A DNA stretch of 64,000 nt, taken from NCBI RefSeq assembly GCF_001905385.1, contig NZ_LIPF01000003.1, positions 124,001-188,000 on the forward strand, given 5' to 3'. The stretch comes from Streptomyces sp. CB02414. GTDB lineage: Bacteria; Actinomycetota; Actinomycetes; Streptomycetales; Streptomycetaceae. Shown piece after piece: positions 37,326 through 46,557 of the stretch; positions within the stretch are counted from its first letter, which is position 1, and every line of letters starts with the position of its first letter. The translations under genes and the position numbers were made by a program. The notes below the pieces were generated by a model. The model was given only the letters and a program-made list of their open reading frames with translations. It was not told the DNA's origin and made no database searches.

Positions 37326-38870
37326 GTGACCACACCGCAGCATCCCCCCTTCCCGCCGCACGAACCCCGCCGCGGACCGGGCACCGAGCACGGCGCCGAC
37401 CGCGGAGCCGGTCCGGCCTCGCCCGGCCCTCACGGCGCGGGCGCAGACCGACATGACGAGGGGGGCGGGTACGGCTCGGGCGGGTACGGCTCGGGCGGGC
37501 GCGGTGCCGGTGGAGGCCACGGCTCGGGCGGCGGAGACGGGGGCGGCGGGCACGGCCACTCGCACGCACACAGCCATGGTCCGGCTGCGCCCGTCTCCCG
37601 GCATCTGCGGAAGGTCATCGCCGCGGTCCTCATCCCGTTCGCCGCGGCCGTGCTGATCGGGCTCGCGGTGCTGTGGCCGGGCGGAGCCCCGCCGCACGAA
37701 CGCACCGGGGTCGGCTTCGACCGGCAGACGCAGCAGGCCACCGTCACCAAGGTGGTCGAGCTGAGCTGCCAGTCCGTGAACGCCTCGGGCGTTCCCCCGA
37801 CCGGCGACACCTCCACCGCCGAGGGTTCCTCCGCGGTGCAGCGGGCGAACGGCGACTGCAAGCGGGCCACGATCCGCGTCGACAGCGGCGACGACAAGGG
37901 CCGCACCTTCACCGAGATCGTGCAGCCGGACCAGTCACGGCAGTTGCACGAGGGCCAGAAGGTCGTGGTCGCCTACGAGCCCTCCGCGCCCGAGGACCTG
38001 CAGTACTCGGTGACCGACATCAACCGCCGGGTCCCGATGGCGCTGCTCGCCGGCATCTTCGCCCTCGCGGTCGTGGTCGTCGGGCGTCTGCGGGGTCTCA
38101 TGGCGCTGATCTCGCTGGCCGTCAGCTTCCTGCTGCTGAACTTCTTCATGCTGCCCGCGATCCTGCAAGGATCGAACCCGCTGCTCGTGGCGGTGATCGG
38201 CTCCAGCGCCATCATGCTGATCGCGCTGTACCTGTGCCACGGTCTGTCGGCTCGTACGTCCGTGGCGGTACTGGGCACGCTCATCTCCCTGGTGCTGATC
38301 GGCGTACTCGGGTCGCTGTTCATCGGCTGGGCCGCGCTCACCGGCAACACGGACGACAACACAGGCCTCATCCACGGCCTGTATCCGACGATCGACATGA
38401 GCGGTCTGCTGCTCGCCGGAGTCATCATCGGTTCGCTCGGTGTCCTCGACGACGTGACGGTCACCCAGACGTCGGCGGTCTGGGAACTGCACGAGGCCAA
38501 CCCGGCGCTGGGCCGCCGCGGGCTGTACCGCGCCGGAATCCGTATCGGTCGCGACCACATCGCCTCGGTCGTCAACACCCTGGTCCTCGCCTACGCGGGC
38601 GCCGCCCTTCCGCTGCTGCTGCTGTTCTCCATCGCGCAGAGCGGGGTGGGGACGGTCGCCAACAGCGAGTTGGTCGCGGAGGAGATCGTGCGCACGCTGG
38701 TCGGCTCGATCGGCCTGGTGGCGTCCGTTCCGGTCACCACGGCCCTCGCGGCCCTCGTCGTGTCGGCCGACCGGCCCGCCGACCGCCCCGCGGCCCAGTC
38801 CGCCGGAGCGGCACCGGGTTCGGGTCCGGCGCCCGTACGTGGCGGGCGGGGCCGGCGCCGCAAGCGCTGA
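37326..38870 (+). CDS. YibE/F-family membrane protein
   Basis: A 514-aa protein with a long Gly/His-rich cytoplasmic N-terminus (about residues 1-90, ending in HGHSHAHSHG), one helix (about 97-120), an extracytoplasmic domain (to about 235), and a YibE/F core of seven or so helices (236-480). The family is named from Bacillus and Escherichia proteins of unknown role. The clustered histidines suggest metal binding, which is inference. The GTG at 37326 diverges from thiC across 250 bases. The C-terminus is Arg/Gly-rich. The gene ends 28 bases before a terminator shared with ssgA. Confidence 0.88.
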   Translation: MTTPQHPPFPPHEPRRGPGTEHGADRGAGPASPGPHGAGADRHDEGGGYGSGGYGSGGRGAGGGHGSGGGDGGGGHGHSHAHSHGPAAPVSRHLRKVIAAVLIPFAAAVLIGLAVLWPGGAPPHERTGVGFDRQTQQATVTKVVELSCQSVNASGVPPTGDTSTAEGSSAVQRANGDCKRATIRVDSGDDKGRTFTEIVQPDQSRQLHEGQKVVVAYEPSAPEDLQYSVTDINRRVPMALLAGIFALAVVVVGRLRGLMALISLAVSFLLLNFFMLPAILQGSNPLLVAVIGSSAIMLIALYLCHGLSARTSVAVLGTLISLVLIGVLGSLFIGWAALTGNTDDNTGLIHGLYPTIDMSGLLLAGVIIGSLGVLDDVTVTQTSAVWELHEANPALGRRGLYRAGIRIGRDHIASVVNTLVLAYAGAALPLLLLFSIAQSGVGTVANSELVAEEIVRTLVGSIGLVASVPVTTALAALVVSADRPADRPAAQSAGAAPGSGPAPVRGGRGRRRKR

Positions 38871-38897
38871 GCCATCGGCGCGGCCGCCCCGGTGAAG

Positions 38898-38932
38898 CGT
38901 TACGGCACGTGGAGAGAGTTGCTGCCGTAACG
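38898..38932. terminator. Bidirectional terminator between yibE/F and ssgA
   Basis: CGTTACGGCA pairs with TGCCGTAACG across a 15-base loop. Confidence 0.75.
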
Positions 38933-38934
38933 GT

Positions 38935-39372
38935 TCAGCCCGCGCTCTGTTCCTCCGCCAGGATGCGGTCCAGGGCCTCGTCGAGGTGTGCGTCGAAGTC
39001 GGCGAGCGCACCCTCCTGACCCAGCGGCACCAGCTTGTCGGTCCGGTCCAGGAACGCCACCAGAGGAGCCGCCGACGAACGGAAGAGCGCCTGGTCGTTT
39101 CCGACCTGAAGGCGGATCAGCACCTCGGCCAGCGGCTCCGGGTCGACGGGAGCGATGCGCACGTCGCCGTCACCGCACGGCCGGCCCACCCCGTCCACCA
39201 GCAGCTCCCGGCCGAAGGCCCAGGTCACCGGCGCGTCCCCGGGCAGATGGAAGGTCAGTCGCACGGCATAGGGATCACAGGTCTCGTAGCGCAGCTCCAC
39301 CGGGATGCGGAACGAGAGCTCCTCGGACACGAGAAAGCTCATCATGACCTCTGCCTGTACGGACTCGCCCAT
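38935..39372 (-). CDS. ssgA: Sporulation-specific septation activator SsgA
   Basis: A 145-aa SsgA-like protein (SALP). MMSFLVSEELSFRIPVE at residues 10-26 and RELLVDG, LFRSSAAPLVAFLDRT and LVPLGQE are SsgA family signatures. SsgA activates formation of sporulation septa in aerial hyphae by positioning SsgB and FtsZ, and it is found only in morphologically complex actinomycetes. The ATG at 39372 (MGESVQAEV) gives the standard 145-aa length. It follows ssgR on the same strand, and SsgR activates it. Confidence 0.93.
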   Translation of the reverse strand: MGESVQAEVMMSFLVSEELSFRIPVELRYETCDPYAVRLTFHLPGDAPVTWAFGRELLVDGVGRPCGDGDVRIAPVDPEPLAEVLIRLQVGNDQALFRSSAAPLVAFLDRTDKLVPLGQEGALADFDAHLDEALDRILAEEQSAG

Positions 39373-39412
39373 CGCACACCCGTCATTCGCCGTCGACTGT
39401 CCGGGAATCAAA

Positions 39413-39440
39413 CCTCTAACACTGGTGGCATCTTGCTCAA
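39413..39440 (-). promoter_or_regulatory. Candidate ssgA promoter
   Basis: On the minus strand TTGAGC is followed after 16 bases by TAGAGG, 40 bases before the ssgA start and in the ssgR-ssgA gap. Confidence 0.4.
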
Positions 39441-39470
39441 CGTACACACCAGATCACAAGGAGTGAGTTT

Positions 39471-40316
39471 TCAGATACTGATAGAGATCGCCAGTGACCC
39501 CAGAAGCCGCCCCACCTCGTCCTGCAACCGCTGCGCCGCGGGCAGCAGCCGGTCGGCCTGTTGGAGGGGCAGAGAAAGGGCCATGGTGGCGGCCGTGGTG
39601 CCGACGGTGATCGGGATCGCCGCGCACACCGTCCCCAGGGCGTACTCCTGGCGTTCGACCACCGGGGCCATCCGCCGCATGCGTTCCAGCCGCTTCAGCA
39701 GGGCATTGCCATCACGCACCGTGTACGGCGTGACGGGTTTCACGGGGTAGCGGTCCAGGTGGTCGCGGCGGGCATCCTCGTCCAGCTGCGAGAGCAGGCA
39801 CTGCCCGATGGCGTGCGCGTGCCCGGTCTCGCGGAAGTCCGCCCATTCCTCCACGGCCGGATTGCCCGGGGTGTCGGAGACGCACATGACTTCGATCTCG
39901 CCGTCGCGGTACATGGCGTAGTACACGGGGACGCCGATCGCGTCGCGCCAGCGCGCCAATGCGTCGATCACCGTGGTGCGACGTTTCTGCTGGGCGCCCC
40001 TGCCACTCAGCCGCTCGGCGGCCTCACCGAGGAAGAACAGCCCCTTCTCCCGGCGCAGATAGCCCTCGTGCACCAGGGTGCGCAGCAGGTGGTACGCCGT
40101 GGGCAGCGCCAGCCCGGTCTCCCGGGCCAGCTGCTTGGCGGGAGCTCCGTACGTGTGACCGGCGACGCACTCCAGGAGGCGCATCGCCCGCTGAACGGAT
40201 CCGATGAGCGTCGCGGAGGGCGGGTCCGCGGAGGACGTGGGGGGCGTCCGGGGCGTCGAGTGTGGTTGCACGGGCAATGCGTGCAGCGGAACACATGCGG
40301 TGTCGGCCGTGGCCAA
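39471..40316 (-). CDS. ssgR: IclR-family activator SsgR
   Basis: A 281-aa IclR-type regulator. The winged-helix domain (about residues 38-100) includes QLARETGLALPTAYHLLRTL. The effector domain follows, with HAHAIGQCLLSQL and the late LGTVCAAIPI. In S. coelicolor and S. griseus the ssgR gene lies directly upstream of ssgA and activates its transcription; the same order is seen here. The first 37 residues are Pro/Ser-rich and of uncertain use; an internal start is possible. Confidence 0.92.
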   Translation of the reverse strand: MATADTACVPLHALPVQPHSTPRTPPTSSADPPSATLIGSVQRAMRLLECVAGHTYGAPAKQLARETGLALPTAYHLLRTLVHEGYLRREKGLFFLGEAAERLSGRGAQQKRRTTVIDALARWRDAIGVPVYYAMYRDGEIEVMCVSDTPGNPAVEEWADFRETGHAHAIGQCLLSQLDEDARRDHLDRYPVKPVTPYTVRDGNALLKRLERMRRMAPVVERQEYALGTVCAAIPITVGTTAATMALSLPLQQADRLLPAAQRLQDEVGRLLGSLAISISI

Positions 40317-40511
40317 GGGTCACTCCCGGAACGCGAGGGGGCAGCCCCGTGCGGGGAACACGGGTGGGGGTGTACGCCGCTCGCGGGGTCACCCCCGCGT
40401 CGAGTTCCGGACTCTAATCGCCGGCCACCGCTCACCGACGATCCGTCCGGAAACTTCCCTCGCGCGAGGGAACCGGTGATTCCTGTTACCGCCTCCGGTG
40501 TCCCACAGTCC

Positions 40512-40724
40512 TCACCAGTCGCTGCGTGACGATGAATTCGACATGAACTTGCGCACCACGTAGATCAGTCCGCCGACGAGCGCGACGAAGACCAGCAGCT
40601 TGAACAGCAGTCCGATCACGAAGCCGACGACGCTGGCGATCAGCCCGCCGAACACGACCAGGGCGATGACCGGCACCGCGATCCACTTCACCCACCACGG
40701 CAGCCCCGTGAAGATCTCTCGCAT
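40512..40724 (-). CDS. Small membrane protein (DUF5326-like)
   Basis: A 70-aa protein. MREIFTGLPWWVKWIAVP is followed by two overlapping hydrophobic helices (about residues 18-40 and 40-60) and a Ser-rich end (SNSSSRSDW). Comparable one-gene units occur across Streptomyces. The function is unknown. The flanking gaps (195 and 175 bases) show nothing else. Confidence 0.7.
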   Translation of the reverse strand: MREIFTGLPWWVKWIAVPVIALVVFGGLIASVVGFVIGLLFKLLVFVALVGGLIYVVRKFMSNSSSRSDW

Positions 40725-40899
40725 CGCCCTCGTCCTTACCTCTCCGCCCGTTCGGGTGCCGGGTCCTTCGGCGGCCCGGAAGCCCGCTGGGAATTCCGAA
40801 TGTCCTGCACTCGATGCTAGGGCCGCGCGGGCCCCGGCAGGGGCCCCGCATCCCTTGTCTCCCCCTGACCGATCCCCTAGGGAACCCCGAAGCGCGGGC

Positions 40900-41217
40900 T
40901 CAGCTCTCGGGCGGAGAGAAGACCACCAGAACCCGCAGGTCCTCGCTGATGTGGTGGAACTTGTGGGCGACCCCGGCCGGCACGTAGACCACGCTGCCGC
41001 GCGCGACCTGGGTGGTCTCCATGCCCACGGTGATCGCGGCCCGGCCGCTCACCACGAAGTACACCTCGTCCTGCGCGTGCGGCTGCTGCGGATCGGACGT
41101 TCCCGCGTCAAGGGCGTACAGACCGACCGACATGTTCCGCTCGCGCAGGAACTGCAGGTAGGCACCGTCGTTGGCGGCGCGCTCCGCCTCCAGTTCGTCC
41201 AGCCGGAATGCCTTCAT
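40900..41217 (-). CDS. Cupin-domain protein
   Basis: A 105-aa single cupin barrel. The first motif is PQQPHAQDEVYFVVSG with two likely metal ligands (His, Glu), and the second is VPAGVAHKFHH. Cupins of this size include small dioxygenases and sugar epimerases. No substrate can be assigned. It diverges from the phage-holin-like gene over 59 bases. Confidence 0.85.
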   Translation of the reverse strand: MKAFRLDELEAERAANDGAYLQFLRERNMSVGLYALDAGTSDPQQPHAQDEVYFVVSGRAAITVGMETTQVARGSVVYVPAGVAHKFHHISEDLRVLVVFSPPES

Positions 41218-41276
41218 CGCCTCGTCCGCCCCTGCCTCACCGTTCGTTTCCGATCGCGTCTGCCACGATCAGACAC

Positions 41277-41654
41277 ATGAAGAATTTCCTAGTCAAGACG
41301 ATCGCCAACGCGGCCGCCCTCGCGGTCGCCGTGTGGCTGCTCGACAAGATCACGCTGACCGGGGGCAGCACCGGCGAGAAGACCCTCACACTGATCGTCG
41401 TCGCCCTGGTGTTCGGCCTGGTCAACATGCTGGTCAAGCCGATCGTGCAGGTGCTGACCTTCCCGCTGTTCATCCTGACCCTCGGCCTGTTCACGCTGGT
41501 GGTCAACGCTCTGATGCTGTTGCTCACGTCGTGGCTCGCCGACAAGCTCGACCTGAGCTTCCACGTCGACGGGTTCTGGACCGCCGTCCTGGGTGGACTG
41601 ATCATCTCGGTCGTCTCCTGGGCCCTCAACGCGTTCCTGCCCGACAAGGACTGA
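41277..41654 (+). CDS. Phage-holin-IV-like membrane protein (DUF360)
   Basis: A 125-aa protein with four membrane helices (about residues 5-20, 35-53, 57-85 and 95-118). NMLVKPIVQVLTFPLFILTLG is the signature of the widespread YvlD/holin family, which is not a phage lysis protein. The role is unknown. The ATG at 41277 begins MKNFLVKTI; the longer frame lacks family features. It ends five bases before ptpA, so the two are probably co-transcribed. Confidence 0.85.
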   Translation: MKNFLVKTIANAAALAVAVWLLDKITLTGGSTGEKTLTLIVVALVFGLVNMLVKPIVQVLTFPLFILTLGLFTLVVNALMLLLTSWLADKLDLSFHVDGFWTAVLGGLIISVVSWALNAFLPDKD

Positions 41655-41658
41655 TCCC

Positions 41659-42153
41659 ATGACCTACCGCGTCTGCTTCGTGTGCACGGGCAACATCTGC
41701 CGCTCCCCGATGGCCGAGGCCGTCTTCCACGCGCGCGTGGCGGACGCAGGACTGGACGGCCTGGTCGAGGCCGACAGCGCCGGCACCGGCGGCTGGCACG
41801 AGGGAGAGGGCGCCGACCCCCGCACGGTCGACGTCCTCGTGGAGAACGGGTACACGCTCGACCACACGGCACGGCAGTTCCAGCCGTCCTGGTTCGAACG
41901 TCTCGACCTCGTCGTCGCCCTGGACGCCGGCCACCTGCGGGCGCTGCGCCGCCTCGCGCCCACGGAACAGGACGCGGACAAGGTGCGGCTGCTGCGCTCC
42001 TACGACCCCGCCGCCGACCGCGGAGACCTCGACGTACCTGATCCGTACTACGGGGGCGTGGACGGCTTCCAGGAGTGCCTTGAGATGGTGGAGGCGGCGA
42101 GCGGCGGACTGCTCGCCGCGGTACGCGAGCAGGTGAGAGGGCGGGTGGCATGA
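41659..42153 (+). CDS. ptpA: Low-molecular-weight protein tyrosine phosphatase
   Basis: A 164-aa enzyme with the P-loop CTGNICRS (about residues 10-17), where Cys10 is the nucleophile, and the general acid Asp in DPYYGG. Streptomyces PtpA is known to affect secondary metabolism when overexpressed. Its end overlaps the start of the cystathionine lyase gene (ATGA, 42150-42153), so translation is coupled. Confidence 0.94.
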   Translation: MTYRVCFVCTGNICRSPMAEAVFHARVADAGLDGLVEADSAGTGGWHEGEGADPRTVDVLVENGYTLDHTARQFQPSWFERLDLVVALDAGHLRALRRLAPTEQDADKVRLLRSYDPAADRGDLDVPDPYYGGVDGFQECLEMVEAASGGLLAAVREQVRGRVA

Positions 42154-43328
42154 ACGATTCCGTTGCGGGCGACAGGCACGGTACAGGAGCGGAGGGGCGC
42201 CTTCCCGGCGCCGGCGACGGCACCCGCGCCGTGCGGGCCGGGCTGCCGGAGCCCGTCAAGCACGAACCGACACTGCCCGGCCCGGTGTTCGCCGCCCACT
42301 TCCACCTGCCGGGGGAGCCGACCGGTCCGTACACCTACGGACGGGACGAGAACCCGACCTGGACCCACCTCGAGCGCGCCATCGGCGAACTGGAGGCACC
42401 AGGACAGGACGACGTCGAGACACTCGTGTTCGCCTCGGGCATGGCCGCGATCTCCTCGGTGCTCTTCTCGCAGCTGCGCGCCGGGGACACGGCCGTCCTG
42501 CCCGACGACGGCTACCAGGCGCTGCCGCTGGCCCGCGCCCAGCTGGAGGCGTACGGCATCGAGGTGCGCACCGCGCCGACCGGCGGCGACGCCCAGCTGG
42601 ACGTCCTGGACGGGGCGAGGCTGCTGTGGATCGAGACGCCCTCCAACCCGGGGCTGGACGTCTGCGACGTCCGGCGGCTCGCGGAGGCGGCCCACGCACG
42701 CGGTGCCCTGGTCGCCGTCGACAACACGCTCGCCACGCCTCTCGGTCAGCGCCCGCTGGACCTCGGCGCCGACTTCTCGGTGGCCAGCGGCACCAAGCAG
42801 CTCACCGGGCACGGCGACGTCCTCCTGGGCTACGTGGCAGGTCGCGACCGCGAGGCGATGGCCGCCGTACGGCGTTGGCGCAAGATCGTCGGCGCCATCC
42901 CCGGCCCCATGGAGGCCTGGCTCGCGCACCGCTCGATCGCCACCCTCCAGCTGCGCGTCGACCGGCAGAACGCCACCGCACTCAAGGTGGCCGAGGCGCT
43001 CGGCACGCGGTCCGAGGTCACCGGCCTGCGCTACCCGGGGCTGCCCGACGACCCCTCGCACAAGATCGCTTCGCAGCAGATGCGGCGCTACGGGTGCGTG
43101 GTCTCCTTCACGCTGCCCACGCGCGCGCGTGCCGATCGTTTTCTCGACGCGCTGCGTCTCGTGGAGGGTGCGACCAGTTTCGGTGGCGTGCGGTCCACGG
43201 CCGAACGGCGCGGACGCTGGGGCGGCGACGCGGTACCGGAAGGCTTCGTCCGCCTCTCGGTCGGCGCCGAGGACCCCGAGGACCTGGTGGCGGACCTGCT
43301 GCGCGCGCTCGACGAATCGGCGGGCTGA
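42150..43328 (+). CDS. Cystathionine gamma-lyase family PLP enzyme
   Basis: A 392-aa Cys/Met-metabolism PLP enzyme. The substrate/PLP region shows YTYGRDENPTW, FASGMAAI, and the PLP lysine in SGTKQLTGHGD. The family includes cystathionine gamma-lyase, cystathionine gamma-synthase and methionine gamma-lyase. Position alone does not distinguish them; the lyase is the usual annotation of this Streptomyces gene. It overlaps ptpA by four bases and ends before a strong terminator. Confidence 0.9.
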   Translation: MNDSVAGDRHGTGAEGRLPGAGDGTRAVRAGLPEPVKHEPTLPGPVFAAHFHLPGEPTGPYTYGRDENPTWTHLERAIGELEAPGQDDVETLVFASGMAAISSVLFSQLRAGDTAVLPDDGYQALPLARAQLEAYGIEVRTAPTGGDAQLDVLDGARLLWIETPSNPGLDVCDVRRLAEAAHARGALVAVDNTLATPLGQRPLDLGADFSVASGTKQLTGHGDVLLGYVAGRDREAMAAVRRWRKIVGAIPGPMEAWLAHRSIATLQLRVDRQNATALKVAEALGTRSEVTGLRYPGLPDDPSHKIASQQMRRYGCVVSFTLPTRARADRFLDALRLVEGATSFGGVRSTAERRGRWGGDAVPEGFVRLSVGAEDPEDLVADLLRALDESAG

Positions 43329-43369
43329 CCGGCACCGCGCGGCTCCTCGCCGGGCCGGCCGGACACGCC

Positions 43370-43408
43370 GGGCGGTCCGAGCCTCCCCCCTCGTGGCTCG
43401 GACCGCCC
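43370..43408 (+). terminator. Terminator after cystathionine lyase gene
   Basis: A 14-bp perfect stem (43370-43383 with 43395-43408) around an 11-base loop. Confidence 0.75.
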
Positions 43409-43554
43409 TTCGGTTCTCGCGCGAAGAACCGCGCGACTCAGGCTAGTTGACTCTGTGTCAGTGTCCAATCACAGTAGCGACAGCGACCTATCGACATATT
43501 TATAGTTGAGCGCGGCCGGAGGGCCGGTGGAGAACAGAAGAGGGGACGGCTTCC

Positions 43555-44460
43555 GTGGATCTGGCCTTGCTGCGCACGTTCGTGACCGTGCACCGGGCCG
43601 GTTCCTTCACGCGCGCGGCGGCTCTGCTCGGTCTCTCCCAGCCGGCCGTCACCTCCCAGATCCGCACGCTGGAGAGGCAGCTCGGGCGCCCTCTCTTCCT
43701 GCGGCAGGCCCGCGGCGTGACCCCGACGACCATCGGCGACGAACTCGCCCACAAGGCCGCACCCCACCTCGACGCCCTGGTCGAGATAGCCGAGACCGGG
43801 CCCGACGACGACTCCTCCCTGCGGACCCTGCATCTTGCCGGTCCCCCGGAGTTCACCGCCGAGCGGGCACTGCCCGCGCTCACGGAACTCACCGGCGAGG
43901 ACGGACAGGGATTCGCCCTGCGCGCCTCGTTCGGGAACGCCGAGGAGGCCCTGGAGGGGCTGGCCGCCGGGCATCACGATCTGGCCATCGGTACGGCCCG
44001 GCCGCGCGGGGCGCTGCTCACGGCGACTCCGCTCTGCGACGAGGAACACATCCTGGTCGCCGCTCCCCACTGGGCGGAGCGGGCCGGCCCCGGGCAGTTC
44101 CGCCGCACCGCCGCACCCGACCTGGAGCACATCCCCGTGGTCGAGGTGCACGAGTCGCTGCCCTTCGTCGCCCGCTACTGGGCATCCGTCTTCGACGCCC
44201 GCCCGGCGGCCCCGGCCACGGTCGTCGCCCCCGACCTACGTGCGGTACTCGCCTGTACGGTCGCCGGCGCGGGGCTCGCCGTACTGCCCCGCTACCTGTG
44301 CGCCGAAGCGCTGGAGCGCGGTGAGGCAGTCGCCCTGCACGACCCCGCGGTGCCACCTCTGCGGACGTATTTCCTGGTGGTACGTACCGGCACACTCGCG
44401 ATGCCACACATCGCCCGGGCCCATGAGTGGCTGCTGCACGCGGCCGCCGACTGGAGCTGA
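43555..44460 (+). CDS. LysR-family transcriptional regulator
   Basis: A 301-aa regulator. The helix-turn-helix is near residues 18-37 (SFTRAAALLGLSQPAVTSQI) and is followed by a type-2 periplasmic-binding effector domain (about 90-295). No divergent gene is present, unlike typical LysR systems. The upstream AT-rich patch (43480-43505) may hold the regulator's own box. GTG start after GGGGAC. Confidence 0.93.
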   Translation: MDLALLRTFVTVHRAGSFTRAAALLGLSQPAVTSQIRTLERQLGRPLFLRQARGVTPTTIGDELAHKAAPHLDALVEIAETGPDDDSSLRTLHLAGPPEFTAERALPALTELTGEDGQGFALRASFGNAEEALEGLAAGHHDLAIGTARPRGALLTATPLCDEEHILVAAPHWAERAGPGQFRRTAAPDLEHIPVVEVHESLPFVARYWASVFDARPAAPATVVAPDLRAVLACTVAGAGLAVLPRYLCAEALERGEAVALHDPAVPPLRTYFLVVRTGTLAMPHIARAHEWLLHAAADWS

Positions 44461-44492
44461 GCCGTCGGTCCGGGGCGGTTGACGCCCTCGAT

Positions 44493-44506
44493 GTTTCACG
44501 TGGAAC
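44493..44506. other. parS-like site, one mismatch
   Basis: GTTTCACGTGGAAC in the LysR-NUDIX gap, 22 bases before the NUDIX start. Confidence 0.65.
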
Positions 44507-44527
44507 CAGTCGGGCCACATTTTCCCC

Positions 44528-45010
44528 ATGACCGTCCGACCCGTGGTCAAGCGCACCGCCCGCGCCGTTCTCCTGGACGACGGCGCCCTGATTCTGATCA
44601 AGCGCACCAAGCCCGGCGTCGATCCCTACTGGGTCACTCCCGGAGGCGGGGTCGAGCCCGGCGACACCACCGTCGTGGACGCCCTGCACCGCGAGGTGCA
44701 CGAGGAACTGGGCGCAAAGATCACCGACGTGGTTCCGTGTTTCGTGGACACGGTGGAACACATCGGCGAGGACGGTGGGGCGACGGGTGTGAAGGTGCAG
44801 CACTTCTTCGTCTGCCGCCTGGAGTCCATGGACCCGTCCCTGCGGCACGGTCCCGAGGTCGACGAGCCCGCCGGGGAGTACGAGATCGTCCGGGTGCCCT
44901 TCACCAGGGTCGGGATCGCCTCCGTGCACCTCGTACCGCTCTCGCTCCGGCATTACCTGGACGGCAACATCGAGGGCGTGCGTGCCCTGCTCGCTTCCGA
45001 CCTCGGCTGA
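44528..45010 (+). CDS. NUDIX hydrolase
   Basis: A 160-aa pyrophosphatase. The Nudix box GX5EX7REUXEEXGU reads GGGVEPGDTT...REVHEELG, with catalytic glutamates intact. The enzyme cleaves a nucleoside diphosphate linked to another group; the substrate is unknown. The start ATG has no clear ribosome site and lies close to a parS-like palindrome. Confidence 0.9.
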   Translation: MTVRPVVKRTARAVLLDDGALILIKRTKPGVDPYWVTPGGGVEPGDTTVVDALHREVHEELGAKITDVVPCFVDTVEHIGEDGGATGVKVQHFFVCRLESMDPSLRHGPEVDEPAGEYEIVRVPFTRVGIASVHLVPLSLRHYLDGNIEGVRALLASDLG

Positions 45011-45098
45011 CCCCGGGGGCGTCAGGGATGGCCAAAAGCTCGCGTGTTCCGCGGAAAGCGGTGGACGCCGACGGCTGCCGTCGGACAGCCTGACCTGC

Positions 45099-45965
45099 GT
45101 GTCGACACCTTCCCTCGCCTCGCTGCCGATCCGCCGCCTGACGCTCCGCGATCTCACCGCCTGCGCCGACCTGTCCGAGGACCGGGGGTGGCCCCGTGAG
45201 GAACACAAGTGGTCCTTCCTCCTCACAGCCGGGAACGCGTACGGCATCGACGATCCCGACGGCGGCCTCGTCAGTGCCTGCACCGTCACCGAGTACGGGC
45301 CGCACGGACGCCCCTGTCTCGCTGCCATCGGCATGGTGCTGGTCGCGGAGCGGCACGCCCGCCAGGGCATCGGGCGCCGGCTGATGCGCCACGTCGTCGA
45401 CGCCCTGGGCACCACCCCGCTGACGCTCCACGCCACCCCGTGCGGCCGGCCCCTCTACGAGGAACTCGGTTTCAAGACCACCGGCCGGGCGGAGATGGTG
45501 CGCGGGCATTTCGTGCCCGACGGGAGCGAGCCCGCGGTCCTCACCCGCGCGGCCACGGCCGAGGATCTCGCCGGGATCCTCCGGCTCGACGAGGAGGTGT
45601 TCGGCGCCGACCGCACGCACATCATCACGCGGTTGCCGGCCTTCGCCGATCAGCTCCGGGTCGCCGAGGAGGGCGGACGGATCATCGGATACGCCGCCGC
45701 CTGGCCCAACATGGACACCCACGTCGTGGGCCCGCTGATCGCCCGTGACACCGAGACGGCCAAGGCGCTGCTGGCCTCCCTCGCCGCCCGCACCGACCGC
45801 CCGCTGCGCACCGACATCGACGTACGGCACGAAGAGCTGCTGGCCTGGGTGAAGGAGCACGGTCTCTCCTCCCTCACCACCAACGCGGTCATGACGTACG
45901 GCATCACGGAGCTGCCCGGGCACTGGCAGCGGCGGTTCGCTCCCTTGACGCTGGCTGCGGGCTGA
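45099..45965 (+). CDS. Tandem-GNAT acetyltransferase
   Basis: A 288-aa protein with two GNAT-like halves. The first (about residues 5-150) has VLVAERHARQGIGRRLM, which contains the acetyl-CoA-binding R/QxxGxG/A loop. The second (about 150-280) is degenerate. The GTG at 45099 is chosen; the open frame continues upstream for 39 codons but without family features. The substrate is unknown. A terminator follows directly. Confidence 0.85.
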   Translation: MSTPSLASLPIRRLTLRDLTACADLSEDRGWPREEHKWSFLLTAGNAYGIDDPDGGLVSACTVTEYGPHGRPCLAAIGMVLVAERHARQGIGRRLMRHVVDALGTTPLTLHATPCGRPLYEELGFKTTGRAEMVRGHFVPDGSEPAVLTRAATAEDLAGILRLDEEVFGADRTHIITRLPAFADQLRVAEEGGRIIGYAAAWPNMDTHVVGPLIARDTETAKALLASLAARTDRPLRTDIDVRHEELLAWVKEHGLSSLTTNAVMTYGITELPGHWQRRFAPLTLAAG

Positions 45966-45980
45966 TCTCCTTCCGCGCGG

Positions 45981-46019
45981 CGAGGCCGGTCCCCGGTGAC
46001 GTTCCGGTGACCGGCCTCG
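45981..46019. terminator. Bidirectional terminator
   Basis: An 11-bp stem (45981-45991 with 46009-46019) between convergent genes. Confidence 0.75.
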
Positions 46020-46037
46020 TGTGGCTGGCGGCTGCCG

Positions 46038-46457
46038 TCAGGCGAGTCCCGCCACGGCGGCCGCGGCGAGGGCGTGATCCTGCTCGGGCGCTCCGCCGCC
46101 GACCCCCAGCGCGCCGATCAGCCGGCCGTCGCGGTGCACGGGCACGCCGCCCGCGATGAACAGCAGCGGCCGGTCGAGCGCGGTGGGCAGGGTGTGGAAG
46201 AGGCCTCCGGGCTGGACGGCGTCGACGAGGTCGGCGGTGGGTGTGTCCAGCTGGAGCGCCGTGTAGGCCTTGCGTGTGCTGGTCTCCCCGGAGATCAGCA
46301 CGGCCCGGTCGTCGCGCCGGAAGGCCAGGAGGTGGCCGCCCGCGTCGAGGACGGTGACGCTGACGGCGACCCCGGCTGCCTCGGCGGCGCGGTGGGCGGC
46401 GGTGACGAGGGCTTCGGCGTCCTGAATGGTCAGCGGGGCGACGGTGGTGGTGGTCAT
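46038..46457 (-). CDS. GlcG/HbpS-like protein (DUF336)
   Basis: A 139-aa protein of the DUF336 family, which includes the haem-binding redox sensor HbpS of S. reticuli. LDAGGHLLAFRRDD (about residues 37-50) and GGVPVHRDGRLIGALGVGG (about 105-123) are its hallmarks. Unlike HbpS it has no secretion signal. No senS-senR pair is adjacent, so a different role is likely. The ATG at 46457 follows GGAG. It lies 100 bases downstream of the MFS gene on the same strand and may be in its operon. Confidence 0.88.
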   Translation of the reverse strand: MTTTTVAPLTIQDAEALVTAAHRAAEAAGVAVSVTVLDAGGHLLAFRRDDRAVLISGETSTRKAYTALQLDTPTADLVDAVQPGGLFHTLPTALDRPLLFIAGGVPVHRDGRLIGALGVGGGAPEQDHALAAAAVAGLA

Positions 46458-46557
46458 GTGGGGTTCTCCTCGGTGGTGCTGAGTGGTACGTGCCTCGGGG
46501 GTGTCGAGGCGGGGGGCCGCAGGGGTGCGCGCCGCGCGATCCGGCGGCCGGGGTCGT

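Noticed and set aside
39736..39750. GTTTCAC half-site within ssgR as parS
   Set aside because: The second half is absent, so it is not palindromic.
41277..41654. A phage remnant, because of the holin-like family name
   Set aside because: The family is widespread chromosomal membrane protein; no phage gene lies nearby.
46038..46457. Secreted haem sensor HbpS
   Set aside because: It has no signal peptide and no adjacent senS-senR pair, so only the fold is claimed.
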